Source: Paramecium octaurelia (taxonomy: Eukaryota > Ciliophora > Oligohymenophorea > Peniculida > Parameciidae). From it: DNA of 64,000 nucleotides. The notes under the pieces were generated by a model. That model had not been told where the DNA came from, made no database searches, and saw nothing but the letters and a program-made list of their open reading frames with translations. Location of the stretch: contig CAJJDP010000101.1 in NCBI GenBank assembly GCA_905182995.1, positions 3,099 through 67,098 on the forward strand. Direction: 5' to 3'. Position numbers and translations under genes: made by a program. Every line of letters starts with the position of its first letter. The first letter of the stretch is position 1. Below are positions 37,806 to 49,970 of this stretch, one piece after another.

Positions 37806-40800
37806 ATGTCATATATTAGTTTTAAGGTGATAACAGAGACGAGATATTCACAAATAGTTCGTATATGCGGTAATCATCCACTTCTTGGTTAATGGAATCC
37901 CCATGACTCATATCAATTACTCACTTCAAGTGAAACCTATCCTGAATGGGGCCACGAAAGCAAAATTCAAATTGATCCAAGTAAATAATCGTTTTCAGCT
38001 TTTAGGTTTTCGATTGGAATTCAAGTGCCTAATTCAAGATGGAGATGATTACATTTGGGAGAGCATCCCAAATCGAATCCATAAGTGCGATTTTAGGCGC
38101 AATTTCCTCTATATAACATTCAATAAACCCTCAATGAATATTAGAACATTTTAAAAATATGAAATCTCGAATGAATTTGTTTAAGAAGAGCTAAGTATAT
38201 ATTTGTATAAAATGCATTTTAGTGAAAGTTTAAAGACTTAATCGATCAAGAGATTATGATCCCTTTGATAATGCTTTAGATTCAGTATGATAATCTTTAA
38301 ATATAAAGTCTGATAACGAAAGCATTGCAGAATTAGCGATAGAAGAAAGAGGACCTGCCACTGTCTCAATTCGTTAATTGGAAGCGGATTGGAGAGAAAT
38401 AATTAAGGTATAATAATAACTTAATCCATTTTAGAGTCATTTTGAATGTAAACAAAAATTAAAGTCAATATCTAAATTTAAAAAAATTTCAGAATAATAT
38501 GGATCTTCCGACTTGATTTTTGATTATAAAAGAAAGCGCTCTTCTTCTACTCAAATTTTTACAGACTCTTATGTGATTTGTTTGTCATTGAAGATACCTT
38601 TAAAAATAACTTTAATTGATTAATTCTGTAAAGTGACCAATAAAAAAGGTATGTTTACCATAATTACATCTAGATTTAACAAACAAATATAAGTTTGAAT
38701 CTACCTCAGATCCATATTATATCAATATGTACAATCTCTTTAGTATCCGATTAAGTTTGAAGGCAATCTGGATTGGATGGATAGGAATTCAAATTGCAGA
38801 TGAAAATGAATATGCTTTAATCTAGCAATATATTTATGAATAGTACAAATGCTTTGGAATCTAGTTGGATGAGGATATTCTAGGCTGCTTTCCTTAGTTG
38901 ATAAGTCCAGTCTTCAATAATTTAACTCCACATTTGCGATTGCATTCAGAGGATGATTACATGGAAATCAATAAGATCTTTGCAAAATATGTTTAAGAAG
39001 CATTACAATGCTCACTATTTCCAAACTAATTTAGCCATTTGCACTCGATATTCATTTTTGACTATCATCTCTTTTTGATTCCAATCTATATAAAGGAAGG
39101 ATTGATTCGAAAAAATGAGAATAGACCAAGAATATGTACCATTATGAGAAGATCATTCCCAAATCCTAAATAGTTTCGAATTCTTTCATGCAGTGAAACC
39201 ATATTATCATCTATATTAATGAGTGATCTGATCTCATTGATATAATTAAAAGATTTGTATTAATTTATGCATTGTCTACCTTAAAAATATCAAAAACTAA
39301 CCCAAGTCTCTGGTGTGAGTGCATTTACAATTGAAGTCTTAGGCAGAAAAATCATACTGGATTATGGGAGTGTTGGCTTGAACATAAAACAAATATCAAA
39401 CCTAATTACAGTAGACGATATTAATTAAGATTAATAATTTACTCTACTTGGAGTTGATAGTTTATCGCTCTTAAGTGGTCTAATATAAAAATTCAAAATA
39501 ATTGAGTAGATGCATCTACTAAAGTAACATAAGATCTAATTAATTTAAATCTTATACACTAATAATGACGAAGATTATTAGAGTAATGGTTAGATAGCTA
39601 GATTCTTAGAAGAAGTAATGGCAATGGCAAAAAAAATTAATCAAAATTGTTAATAGGAATTAATTACTATTAGACTTGATCTATCATAAAGTGAATTAGT
39701 CAGTCTCTACGGAAAGGCTGACGTTTTCATAAAGACATCGCTGAGGGAAAGCATTTGTTCAAACTATTTAGAATACATCTATGTTAGATAGTTTAAAAAG
39801 AGAGCTGCAAAATTAGTCTTAAGTTAATGGTGTTCATTGAAAGTTGATCATAGAAAAATCAATCCTAACAATGCTTCTGAATCAGCTCAAACAATCTTTC
39901 ATTATTTGATTGATCAAAAACAAACATTTATTAATGTTCCAAGTAGTGATGATTGGTTACATCGATTAAATGACCATTTAAGTTATTGTGAAGATTTTTG
40001 GTTCGATAAATAATTGTATGATTCAGCAAAAGAATTAACTATTGGTTTAAAAGATAAGCATTTTTGCTCAATTGAGACAACCAACATTGTTTCTAAATTT
40101 GCTAATACAAACTATCTGGATAATCAGAGAATTATTATTCTTGCATACACTTAAAAATTTTTATAGAAGATCCAAAAACTAGATTAATTAGTTTAAGCCT
40201 TTGAAAAATTAGCATAGGATGAGAACAATACTCTCATTATTGTTTCTGATTAGGAATGTGAACTCATGGAATTGAACTTTGGTTCCATCAATAATTTGTA
40301 TATGATTGCATAGGATGGACTCTTTATAAAATAAAATAATCAAACCAGCTTCTAATAAATTGTAGATAGAGATGACTAAATATAAGCTAAATTAAAGTAG
40401 TTGTCCCTTTTGGAACATTTGAATTTAGCAGAAAAGAACTAAATTTATACTTTATCTTTTAAAGAGCAAATTAAAGATACAAATGCTGCTGCTAATGTTT
40501 TCCTCTCTAATTTAATTAAAGAACTTAGATTAGAGTTTGATGATTATTTGGTGTTTTAAGAGAATTATACAATTAAGATCAAGCATCAATATTAACAAAT
40601 AGAAGAATTACTCAAAATGATTATAATAAATGAAACGAATCAGAAAGGCTTGGTTTCCTTTGCCAATATCATTTCATTTGATAGAGGATGGTTAGAAAAG
40701 ATTATGCAAATATTTTAATATGCAAATATGCCTTTAAACAAAGTATTATTCCATTTAAACTTAGAAATTTCATTGTGTCTCAGTTTCAGATCAAATCGAA

Positions 40801-40926
40801 AAGAATAGCAACTTAGTTATAGAATCTACTTAAGATATAATTAAATTGCTAAACAGATATGCTATGGAAAGTTAAGATCAAAAAATGAAAACTAATTTAT
40901 TTAACTACAATCATCCTACTAATTGA
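37806..40926 (+). CDS. CBM20 protein with degenerate trehalose-6-P synthase/phosphatase domains
   Basis: Six introns (25, 25, 24, 27, 25 and 22 nt) give 991 codons. Residues 1-105 are a CBM20 starch-binding domain (GNHPLLGQWNPHDSYQL, then YIWESIPNR). Residues about 170-590 align in order with GT20 trehalose-6-phosphate synthase: WIGWIGIQI, FDYHLFLIP, RRSFPNPKQFRILSC, LLGVDSLSLLSG and RESI..NYLEYI. Residues about 640-960 align with the HAD-type phosphatase: IIILAYTQKF, NTLIIVSDQE and AQDGLFIK. Key catalytic residues are replaced in both halves (the loop His by Arg, Arg/Lys of RLDY.KG by Ser, the HAD Asp pair by Ala and Thr). I infer a glucan-binding regulatory or scaffold protein, like plant class II TPS. 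The last 16 bases overlap the 3' end of the convergent SH3 gene. Confidence 0.85.
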
Positions 40927-42560
40927 ACAAAATTATGTGGAAAGTAACCCTTGACCTAATTTTTATCCTCACCATACCACCATCCATTGGTTGTCTTTTT
41001 TAATAGTTTTATTTAATCTCCCTTCTTAAAACTCAAATCAATTTCCTATTAAGTTATTAAATATGAATTTACTTTTTGTGCCTTATAATCGTACTTTGCA
41101 ATCACAAACTGGCAATTAACCGATTAGTTTTCTTTGTTTCTTTTGGTTGATTTGTCTTACTCCTTTTGAATTTGCTAATCTAAATATCTTAAACTATGAA
41201 CTGATGAACATCTATCTTTGTTTATGGGAGCCTCTTTCATTAGAGAATCAAAGACTGTTGGCTCATTCTCGTTTTATTTGAATGATTAAAAATAATGCGG
41301 AGCCTAATTAATTTCTTGCTTAATTTTTTTTGATGCATTAATTTGCAAAGGCATTTAATTCCTTTACTTTTCCTTAGTGAACGGTCTTTGTTTATCTAGT
41401 GTATCAAAATCTGTGAAATAAGGACTTCCTAATTAAGAATCTGTAAATGGTTCACTTGATTCAAGAAATGCATTGAATTATTCTTACAAAGTTGTAATTT
41501 TATTTTATTTTGCAGCATCTGGTATTTATAGATTATTATTATTATTATTATTATTATTATTTACATGAATGCTCTATTTCACAACATTATTATTTTTATT
41601 ACGAAAAGATAATTCTGGTGAATCATGCATTTTTAGTTATTCTAAAGTCTCGAAAAATCCATTTACATCAAATTCTTCTGGTAAAAGGCAATTTCTCAAT
41701 GTAGGAAGGTTCAAGTTCTGAGTTTTAGAGATAAATTCTAAAATAAAGGACGTTGAATGCTTTGATAATGCAATTAATGTGTCATAAGCATTACTTAGAT
41801 TTGGTTAAAAAGTTTACACTGACTTTTAGAGGAATGTTAAGAATTCTATACTTAACAAACAGTTTTCACAGATAAAAGATTTTAAGCCATTATTAATAGT
41901 AATTTGATCTTACAATTATTTTGTGAGCAATTCATTTTTCTTTTATTCCATCTATAGGTTTTACTACATAGTCTTCATGGATTGAATCTTCTCATTTATT
42001 TTCATCAGCTCACTTTAATATGTTTAACGTTCATTGCTTAGATTTGTATTGATTTCTTTATTCTAGCGTTCTAATGTAGTTATTTTCTTTTTTAGATCTC
42101 CTATTGTGGCTTAATATTTTGAGGATTGATCTTTGAGTTCTTGATTCTCTAATTTAATTTTCTCATAGTATTCATCCTTATTTAATATGTTTTCAATTAT
42201 CGTATTGGCCATAGCATTGCTAGAATTCAAAAATAGATTGTCTTGATCTGTGAGTTAATTAAAATTCAATTTTCTGTTACTCTTCTACTTCTATGGTGTT
42301 CTTTTTGGTGACATAGATTTAGTTTGTTTTTAGTTTGCTTGAGCGTTCTCTAATATCTATAGTAATTCTTATTTCTTATTTTATTGGCGCAGAGGTTCTT
42401 TTTTTGTTAATATTTGTATCTATGTTTGTAGTTGCTGCAAAGATTATTAATTAACAGGTAATACACCATCAACACTTTAATTTAATTTTTGATGTTGAGA
42501 GAATGCTCCAGGCTTTATTTGTAATTTACTATTTGGCACTAATTTCTGCAGCGAATACAT
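40911..42560 (-). CDS. Coiled-coil protein with C-terminal SH3 domain
   Basis: Minus strand, 540 residues after one 27-nt intron inside the SH3 domain. The N-terminus is glutamine- and serine-rich, with SMSPKRTPQKQKS. A coiled coil spans about residues 125-235 (YYEKIKLENQELK, TTLERQNKEIN). A central region carries a nine-residue poly-Asn run. The C-terminus is a clear SH3 domain: FVIAKYDYKAQ, EIDLSFKKGDQIKLL, NGWWYGED and GYFPHNFVQLV. SH3 proteins with coiled coils usually act as cytoskeletal or membrane adaptors that bind proline-rich partners. The 27-nt intron lies in the RT loop, is a multiple of three and has no in-frame TGA. The stop codon lies inside the 3' coding end of the opposite gene. 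Confidence 0.88.
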
Positions 42561-42607
42561 TTTAAAATTAAATTAATCGTTATATGTATGTCTTTTAAAA
42601 CAAAAAA

Positions 42608-44876
42608 TCACTCAATTGATTTAAAAACGATAGCGCATCTATTAGGTAAATAGATTTAGATGTGATTAGGTCTACCTTGCCATTCTTCCTTAATGATTGG
42701 GAAATTTTGACCATAAGAGGGTGAAACTCTTGAATGTCCTCCAAATCTAACATCATCAGTATCTAAAACTATTCTATGATCTGTTTCAAATCTAGTGCCG
42801 ACTCTAAAATGTTCATATGACTATTAATTAATAATTATTAAAACTAAATACCTAAGTAGGATGGAAATTAAATACAAATAGAAGAGACCCTCTCTCAAAA
42901 ACAATTACTTTTGTTTCATTGTGTTTTTCAGTAACCCACTGTTCACCATTAGGTAACCAAGGGTATTTTTCTTCAAGATTAATCATTTCAGCATCAAATT
43001 ATAAGAGCCTGGAATACCTTAGGGATTAATCATCAGCTAGATCCCATCTTCTTCTGGCATGATGATAGCTCCATCCATTACCCTCTCTTGGAAAATCAAT
43101 CCATTCAGGATGTCCAAATTCATTTCCCATGAAATTTAAGTATCCTTCTCCTCCTAGAGCAAATGTAATCAATCTTAACATCTTATGTAACGCCATGCCT
43201 CTAAAAGTAACTAAGGTTTCTGGCTGAAGAGTGCTCATTTCGCTATAGATTTCCTTATCAAATAGCCACATGGAGAGAGTCTTATCTCCTACTAATGCTT
43301 AGTCATGAGATTCAGCATAACATATGCATTTTTCTAGATGTCTTCTATTTGTGAGTGTATGAGTGATATCTCCCATATCCCAATCATCATCTTTAAATTC
43401 CTTAAGTAATTTAATCCATTTATCAGGAACAGCCATAGCCATTCTATAATCAAATCCAATTCCCCCTTCTTTAATGTTACGACACAATGTTGGATAACCA
43501 GACACATCTTCAGCAACAGTAATGGCATTAGGATGAATTTCATGTATGAGATCATTAGCCAGCATCAAATAAACTAATGAATCGATGTCAGCTAATTCAT
43601 TAAAGTATTCGTGATATCCGCCTGTAAAACCATAACCATTTCCATGATGAACATACAACATAGATGTAACACCATCAAATCTAAATCCATCAAATTGATA
43701 TTCGTTTATCCACCATGACAAATTGGATAATAGAAATCTTATCACTTCCCATTTAGAATAATCAAATAGCTTAGAATCCCATAAATCGTGTTTGCCCTTA
43801 CCACCCGCATGAAAATATTGATAATCAGTGCCATCCCATTAATTAATGCCATCTAAAACATTGCTAGATGCATGACTATGAACTAAATCCATCAAGACAG
43901 TAATTCCATGAGAATGCGCTGTGTCAATCAACTCTTTCAAGTCATCTGGGCTACCAAATCTACTGCTAACAGCAAAGAAGTTAGTAACATGATATCCAAA
44001 ACTTCCATAATAGGCATGTTCTTGTATTGCCATTATTTAAATAACATTGTATCCAAGTTTAACTACTCTTGGCAAAACTGTCTATGTAAATTCTTTGAAA
44101 GTGTGGACTCTTGGGTCGATACCAGCCATACCGATATGTACTTCATATATTTTAAGAGATCTAGGTTTTGGTGGTCTGTTGTGCTTAAATTCGTATTTAT
44201 TCTCTGGGTTATAAAATACTCCGTCATATAACTTACATATTTTATTATTTATTAAATACTTTATTCTCTTGATTCTGCCATGTAGTTCGTATCCAAGCTG
44301 GGATTCTGAATTAGTATTGACCATTAGCATCCTTTATGTAAGCCTTTACTCTTGAACCATGTGGGATCAAATAGGAACCATCTTCATTTCTTGGTAAAAA
44401 TATTTCCCAATTTCCAAATGAATCTGAAGTTAGAGAATATTGCATTTTATCCCAATTATTAAAATCCCCTGTCAAATAAACTTCTTTTGCTCCTGGTGCC
44501 CATTCCTTATATGTGATTCCGGTGTCAGAAATCAAAAACCCATATTTCTCATATCTAATATTAATAGATCTAGATACCCCTTGGCAAAATCTTTGAGTGA
44601 AGATTCCACTTTGACTATCTACTCTAGTAATTCGAAGAATTTTGCATTCCTTACTTAGAAGTGCTATTTGTGTGGTTCAAGATAGGGATCATCCTTAAAT
44701 ACTTGCAATTCATCGGCATTCTTTTGATAGCGTTGTGTGAATTCTTCATTTTCCAAAACAGATTACTAAGCTACTAATAATAGTCTTACTTGATAAAAGA
44801 GGGAGTTCTTTTTTTGTAATCTTCTTCCTGGGACATTTTTGTTAGAAAGAGCACTTCCTTAATCAATATATTGCAT
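42608..44876 (-). CDS. GBE1: 1,4-alpha-glucan (glycogen) branching enzyme
   Basis: Minus strand, about 720 residues after four introns (24, 23, 28 and 31 nt); the first is in frame either way. The enzyme is GH13 family, and it transfers alpha-1,4 segments to 6-OH positions to branch glycogen in the cytosol. Order of motifs: [20 protein letters not shown] (CBM48), [26 protein letters not shown], region I DLVHSHAS, region [12 protein letters not shown] with the nucleophile Asp, region [11 protein letters not shown] with the acid/base Glu, and region [21 protein letters not shown] and the C-terminal [10 protein letters not shown] follow. All catalytic residues are present. It is close to a CBM20 protein, which suggests a storage-glucan neighbourhood, though eukaryotic neighbours need not be co-regulated. 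Confidence 0.97.
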
Positions 44877-45040
44877 TATTAAATAATAATTATTGTTGTG
44901 TTTTTTAGGAATCAGATTGTTTTCAATATGTGGATCATGAAAATTTAAAAGTTTTCTTGTTGTTCCTGGAAAGTGTTCCAACCTCTATAAGAAAAACAAA
45001 ATAATTGAGTATCTAATATATATATATATAATTAATTTAA
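44877..45040. promoter_or_regulatory. Divergent promoter region, GBE1 / Dbf4-type gene
   Basis: 164 bp separates two start codons that face away from each other, so both promoters and 5' UTRs must fit here. It includes a TA dinucleotide run at about 45017-45031. No specific factor site is claimed. Confidence 0.5.
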
Positions 45041-46015
45041 ATGGCTGGAGAAAAATTATAAAGTTCAGGCAAGCGCAAGTGTCAGCCTAAATGCCCTGAA
45101 CATCAATTCAATCTCCAACCAAAAAGTACAAAATGTTGGCTCAAACATGTTACCAACATTGATTTTTGCCCTTTGTATAATGATGCTGTATGAGACCCAA
45201 ATTAATATCTTTAGTTATCTTGTTATGAAAATATAGTTCCAGTTTTCAATTAAGATGAATAGCAATGTTTACCAGGGTTCATTTTAGAAGTGGATCGAGT
45301 ATAATTTAAATGAATACATTAATTAGAATGACTATATAAAGAGTATGTAGAAATATAAAGAGGATCATTAAAAAAAAGTTTAGGAATACACAACAAAAAA
45401 AACTAAATTAGTAATACATTATTATATTAGTAGTAAATTCCTAAACCAGGCAGAAAGCACAGATATTGTGGAGTTTGTCGCAAACCTTATGCAGATTATT
45501 TGGATGTAAATTTAGGAATCTAATAATTTATTTAGCATATCAAATCTGCAGATCACATAAACAGTTTTAATAGACATGAGTTTGTTCACGTGATATTAAA
45601 AATAGTAAATGAAGATTATAAAAGTAAGGATGAAAATAAATTACAAAATGACTTCTGTTTTGATGTCGCTACATCTACAATCCCAAAAAAAAGAGGACCA
45701 AAACCAAAAAACCCAGTCCCTTAGGCAGAACCAAAAAAAAGAGGTAGAAAACCTGCTGAACCATCTTTAACTAAAAGAATAAAAACACAACCAGTTTAAG
45801 AATAATAATACAATCCTTACAGACCTCCATAACCTCAATACTACCATATCTTCCCTTTTCCAGCCCCTTTGAATCAAATGTTCGCTCAATTGCCATATCA
45901 ATAGCTTGTCAACATTCCCTTCCCAATACAGCTCGGATAAGAACTCAATTTAGAGAGAAAGATTGAGGATATGAGTAAGATATTGTGTTACAATAGTTAT
46001 GGATGGATAAATTGA
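45041..46015 (+). CDS. Dbf4-type zinc-finger protein with AT-hook-like motifs
   Basis: 289 residues after introns of 27, 28, 20 and 30 nt. The finger reads YCGVCRKPYADYLD joined to HIKSADH, giving C-x2-C, a spacer and H-x5-H, the pattern of the Dbf4-type finger. In Dbf4 this motif C helps activate Cdc7 kinase at replication origins. Following it are two AT-hook-like elements, KKRGPKPKNP and KKRGRKPAEP, then a proline- and tyrosine-rich C-terminus. An N-terminal Cys/His cluster (KRKCQPKCPEHQF) may bind metal. Dbf4 itself is usually longer and has N and M motifs that I do not see, so a Dbf4-like nuclear protein is the safe call. The 30-nt intron splits the finger, is a multiple of three and has no stop. 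Confidence 0.68.
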
Positions 46016-46228
46016 AGAAGGCCCTCGATTTGATTGAAAATATAATCTAATAATAAAAATAATTGAATTTTTAATGTTCAGGCTAATGTTATGGATCAAA
46101 ATGTTTACTTAAGAATTTGGTTTTGTCCGCAATTATTATTTCTATTGTTTTTATGAGAAATTAGTAATTTATTGATGTACAATCTAGGATTCTAGGATTG
46201 AAATAATTAATTTATAAAATAAACATAT

Positions 46229-48201
46229 ATGGCAGAAGAACAAAATTTGAAGGAGGACTCCAAAAAGAACGTAGGTTAAATGGGAGCAAAAGTAGTTCCA
46301 AGAGGTTCGAAGGAAATTTCAAACATTCTTGGAGAACGTAGGTCTTCTTATAATGTTGATGGGCTTGATCGTGTAGTTGTTGATGAGTAATTATCCATAA
46401 ATATCATAGAATTGTTGATTAAAAACAGGTAGGAATTCCCCTTATTGATAAAATTGTTATTATTTTAGTGGTCTTCTTTACTTTACTGGTATTCATTAAC
46501 TTCTCATTTACATGTAACTTACTTGGTAATAATATGTATAGCTAACGACGCTAAAGAAGATGCAGACATAGATAAGACACTTTTTATAACCAAAATAATT
46601 GAATTGGTGATCCTCATTCTCTTTGTTTTGGAAATTTCAATACGATGTATCACAGTTGGATTTATAGTAAATGTTATATACATTAGGCTTACTTTTCGGA
46701 TTTGTGGTCTGTTTTTGATGCTCTCATTATTTTTGCTTCAATTGTTTTAATCATTCTCGATCTCAATTTAGAAGGTGATGCATTTACAACAATAAGCAAA
46801 GTGTTAAGGGGAATCTTCAGATTCTTAAGATTGTTTTTAGTCTTTCGAAAAGTAAATTTCATAATATTTTCCTAAAGTTTAATCAAGTCAAAAAGATTAA
46901 TAATGCTGGGGCAAGATATGTTGTACGATCCCCAGTCGAAAAGGTAATTGAAATTATGAGGGATCTTGCAGATTAATTCGAAGATCCAGATATTATAAAA
47001 TAATTAAATTGGGGTATAACACATATATCTAATAACACTGTTTATGAACCCATAATTGAGGGAAGAAGGAGTGAAGCTCTTGGTTGGCTCAATCAGCCAC
47101 AATAACATTAATAGATTTCTCAAGATTTAAAACGCTCAATGTCATCAGACATCCAATTTTTTGACGAATCTCATTTGCCTGAACAATTAAAGTAGGATTT
47201 CGAATAAAATATCTTGAACCTAGATTATGATTACTTTTCTCTATTTGAAAAATATGATCTCTCCATACTGACTCATTTAATGTGTTACTATTTCCAAAAA
47301 GAATAATTGTTTAGTTCTTTGAGAATATCTCCAGAATCATTTAAAAAATGTGTGGACAGACTAGCTTCAAGTTATCACAAAGAAAATTTGTACCATAACG
47401 TTATTCATGCCTTTGATGTTACTCATACTGTTTATTTTTTTATTCAAAAATGCAACTTTAAGGAAATAGGAAAACTATCAAAAATAGATTACTCGATTCT
47501 CTTATTGTCAGCTGCAGCACATGACGTCGATCATCCAGGCTTGAATAATATTTTCCTATCAAATACTCGACATGAGTTGGCTATGACTTATAATGATAAA
47601 TCTCCTCTTGAATAACATCATGCATCCACATTATTCAGATTCATTAGAGAAACAGATTTGTTAACAAATTTTACCTTATCTGATTTCAAATACTTCAGAG
47701 AAAAATCTATCAACATGATTCTTAGTACTGACAATGCCATGCATGGAAAAGGTATTGAAATTCGTTTTCATTAGATTACAATAAATTAAAGGCAAGATTA
47801 GCTTCAAATGATTTTGATCCAGGAGCTAAGGATAAAGGAATTTGTTTTGATACATTGTTACATGCGGCTGATATTAGCAATCCTTTCAAACCCATGAAAA
47901 ACTATGAAAAATGGACCTTCAGAGTTCTTGGAGAATTTTGGCTTCAAGGAGACAAAGAGAAGGAATTAGGTCTTCCTATAACGATGCTTTGTGATAGGAG
48001 AACTACAAATGTAGCTAAAAGCCAAATTGGATTCATTGATTTTATGGTAATACAAACAACTAATGATAGGTTCTTCCATACTACAATACTCTAGCATAAA
48101 TACTCCCCTAATTAACAGAATACATTGATCAAATTACAGAAAATAAAAAAGCATGGGCTGAAAAAATAGAGCATTATTAAACTCTTTTAAATACATAATG
48201 A
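46229..48201 (+). CDS. Cyclic nucleotide phosphodiesterase with voltage-sensor-like membrane domain
   Basis: Six introns (23, 28, 20, 26, 23 and 23 nt) leave 609 residues. Residues about 68-185 form four membrane segments. S2 reads IIELVILILFVLEISIRC, with E-x6-F-x2-E-x3-R, the same spacing as Kv-channel S2. S3 has an Asp (WSVFDALIIF), and S4 is positively charged (VLRGIFRFLRLFLVFRK). No pore region follows. Residues about 330-600 are a class I PDE domain: YHNVIHAFDVTH, HDVDHPGLNN, ILSTDNAMHG, LLHAADISNPFKP and KSQIGFIDF, with the metal-binding His/Asp and the invariant Gln all present. It should hydrolyse cAMP and/or cGMP at a membrane. Control by membrane voltage is inference from the S1-S4 pattern. 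Paramecium swimming is tuned by voltage and cAMP, which makes this plausible. Confidence 0.88.
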
Positions 48202-48339
48202 ATTGTTAATATTTCTAATTAATAATTTTTAGTAGTATTCTCAATAAAAATTATTAATTATTATTTATTATATTATAATATATTCGAAATATTATTTAAG
48301 ATAGTAATAAAATTGATATTAAATAATGTTAAAAAATTT

Positions 48340-48957
48340 TCAGTCTTTATAATTGAAAATTTTGTTTTTATAACTGATTTCCTCTAATTTTTTTGCATAT
48401 TATATGATTGGTTGGACATTTATTTATTTTTTAGATCGTAGTAAATCATTAAAAAAATTAAAACTCTGTATATATTTAATTGCTACCCGTCTAAAAATTT
48501 CCTCATCTAAAATCCTTCCCAATTAATTACAATTATAATTTCCATCTAATAGTTACTTTAGTTTGGCTTCCGTTTCTTCATTTTACAGTATCATTCTGAT
48601 TTCCTTAACAACATGCTTTATGTAATATTTATTTAAATTTTTGGTTTCTCCTTCTCCAATTTCTTAAGAAATACCTTTGCTTTTATATTTAATGTTCTTT
48701 TTATTTTTTTTTGAAAAGATGCGATTTGTAGATTTTTAATCCTGTTACCTCCGATCATTATCATCCTCACTCCAATTATCAGATGATAGATCTTCTTAAT
48801 CTTGATTTTGAAACTATTCATTATCATTTGGCTAAGAATAAAAATCGTCTTATCGTTGTTCATCTCCATTTTAATCCAATTCCAAAAGATGTTGTGTTCT
48901 CAAAGTTTTTCTATTTTGACCAATAATTATTGGGGAATAATCTTCCTGAATGTTCAT
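48340..48957 (-). CDS. Hypothetical protein, 205 aa
   Basis: A single uninterrupted minus-strand frame of 206 codons, tail to tail with the phosphodiesterase gene 138 bp away. The N-terminal half is acidic and glutamine-rich (DNEQFQNQDQEDLSSDNWSE). The second half is basic and helical (KYYIKHVVKEIRMIL, DEEIFRRVAIKYIQSF). There is no signal peptide or membrane segment. I do not recognise a family. The contrast between halves and the ATG position support a real gene. Confidence 0.6.
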
Positions 48958-49486
48958 GAATCAATTAAATTATAATGAAAGGAATAATTTTAATATTATG
49001 TTAAATATAATAAAAAGATACATTATTTAGTATTCTAAATATTAATTTTCATAATTCCCCAGAAAAACTGATTAAACTTATATTCTTCAGAGCAGATATA
49101 ACATAATCTCACAAATTTTGAAAATAACTTCAATTCAAAAGGCATCTATGAATTTTACTTATCAATTATCTATATTTCATGTGTTAACAAAATAAATAAC
49201 GAAATATTGAAAAATCTCTATTAGATTAAGGGGGAATATATATTGAAAATTAAAATAAGTAATGAAAGAAAAGTCATTTAAACCAAGCACCCCATATTTT
49301 AACATATGCCTTCATATATATTCAATTAAATACCTTACATTTGATAATTTACACTATTTACCAGTAAGATTAATGAACAAAAAATATCCAAATCCAAGAG
49401 ATACAATCAAAAAATTGAGCTAGATGATTATTCAATTATGATGTTAGTGAGAAATATGATTCTAATTAATATTATATTTTATTGTA
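48958..49486. other. Intergenic AT-rich region
   Basis: 529 bp between divergent genes. Very AT-rich with no frame of interest. Both promoters must lie here. Confidence 0.6.
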
Positions 49487-49970
49487 ATGGATAAATTATT
49501 ATAAAGAGAAATTAGGAATCATTTCTAAAATGAAAATTATGCAGCTGATGTAATCGATATGATTGAGAAAGATGAAGAATTAATCAAGAAATGCTATGAT
49601 AAAATGGATGATGTAATTCATGCACTATATTTAGTGGTAATTTCAAACAGAAGAGGATTTTTTAAAAAAGAAACTGCAAATGCTTGGCTTATGCGAGAAG
49701 AAAGGATTGGATGGCTAAGTGATGCTTTATCCAACAATAAAGAAATAAAGGGTATTAAATAGAGATGAATTCAAAGGGATGGTCGATAGATTATATAAAG
49801 TGAAAAAGATGTCAGATAATGATTTTGTTCATCTTAATTAAACAGCCAGAAAATAAATATAATAAATGAAGGTCAAATAATAATTGCTACAAAAATAAAA
49901 GAATAAAAATACAAAGCAAGAGTCTTTCTTTGATATGATATCAGATTCATCAGAAGATTAAATTGAATGA
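49487..49970 (+). CDS. Hypothetical small protein, about 153 aa
   Basis: The ATG at 49487 opens a frame that reaches TGA 49968-49970 only if a short intron is removed near 49634-49655 (22 nt, or 19 nt starting at 49637). The result is 153-154 residues, charged and helical: IEKDEELIKKCYDKMD, NRDEFKGMVDRLYKVKK, then a Gln- and Lys-rich tail ending DMISDSSEDQIE. The NRDEFKGM stretch resembles half of an EF-hand loop, but I do not see a full loop. The family is not recognised. Confidence 0.5.

Noticed and set aside
41530-41562. (ATT)n microsatellite
   Set aside because: It is the antisense of a poly-Asn run within the SH3 protein frame, not an independent element.
44298-44321. 24-nt GT..AG segment in the branching-enzyme gene
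   Set aside because: Removing it would delete the conserved RIPAWI element; reading through gives the expected family sequence, so it is coding.
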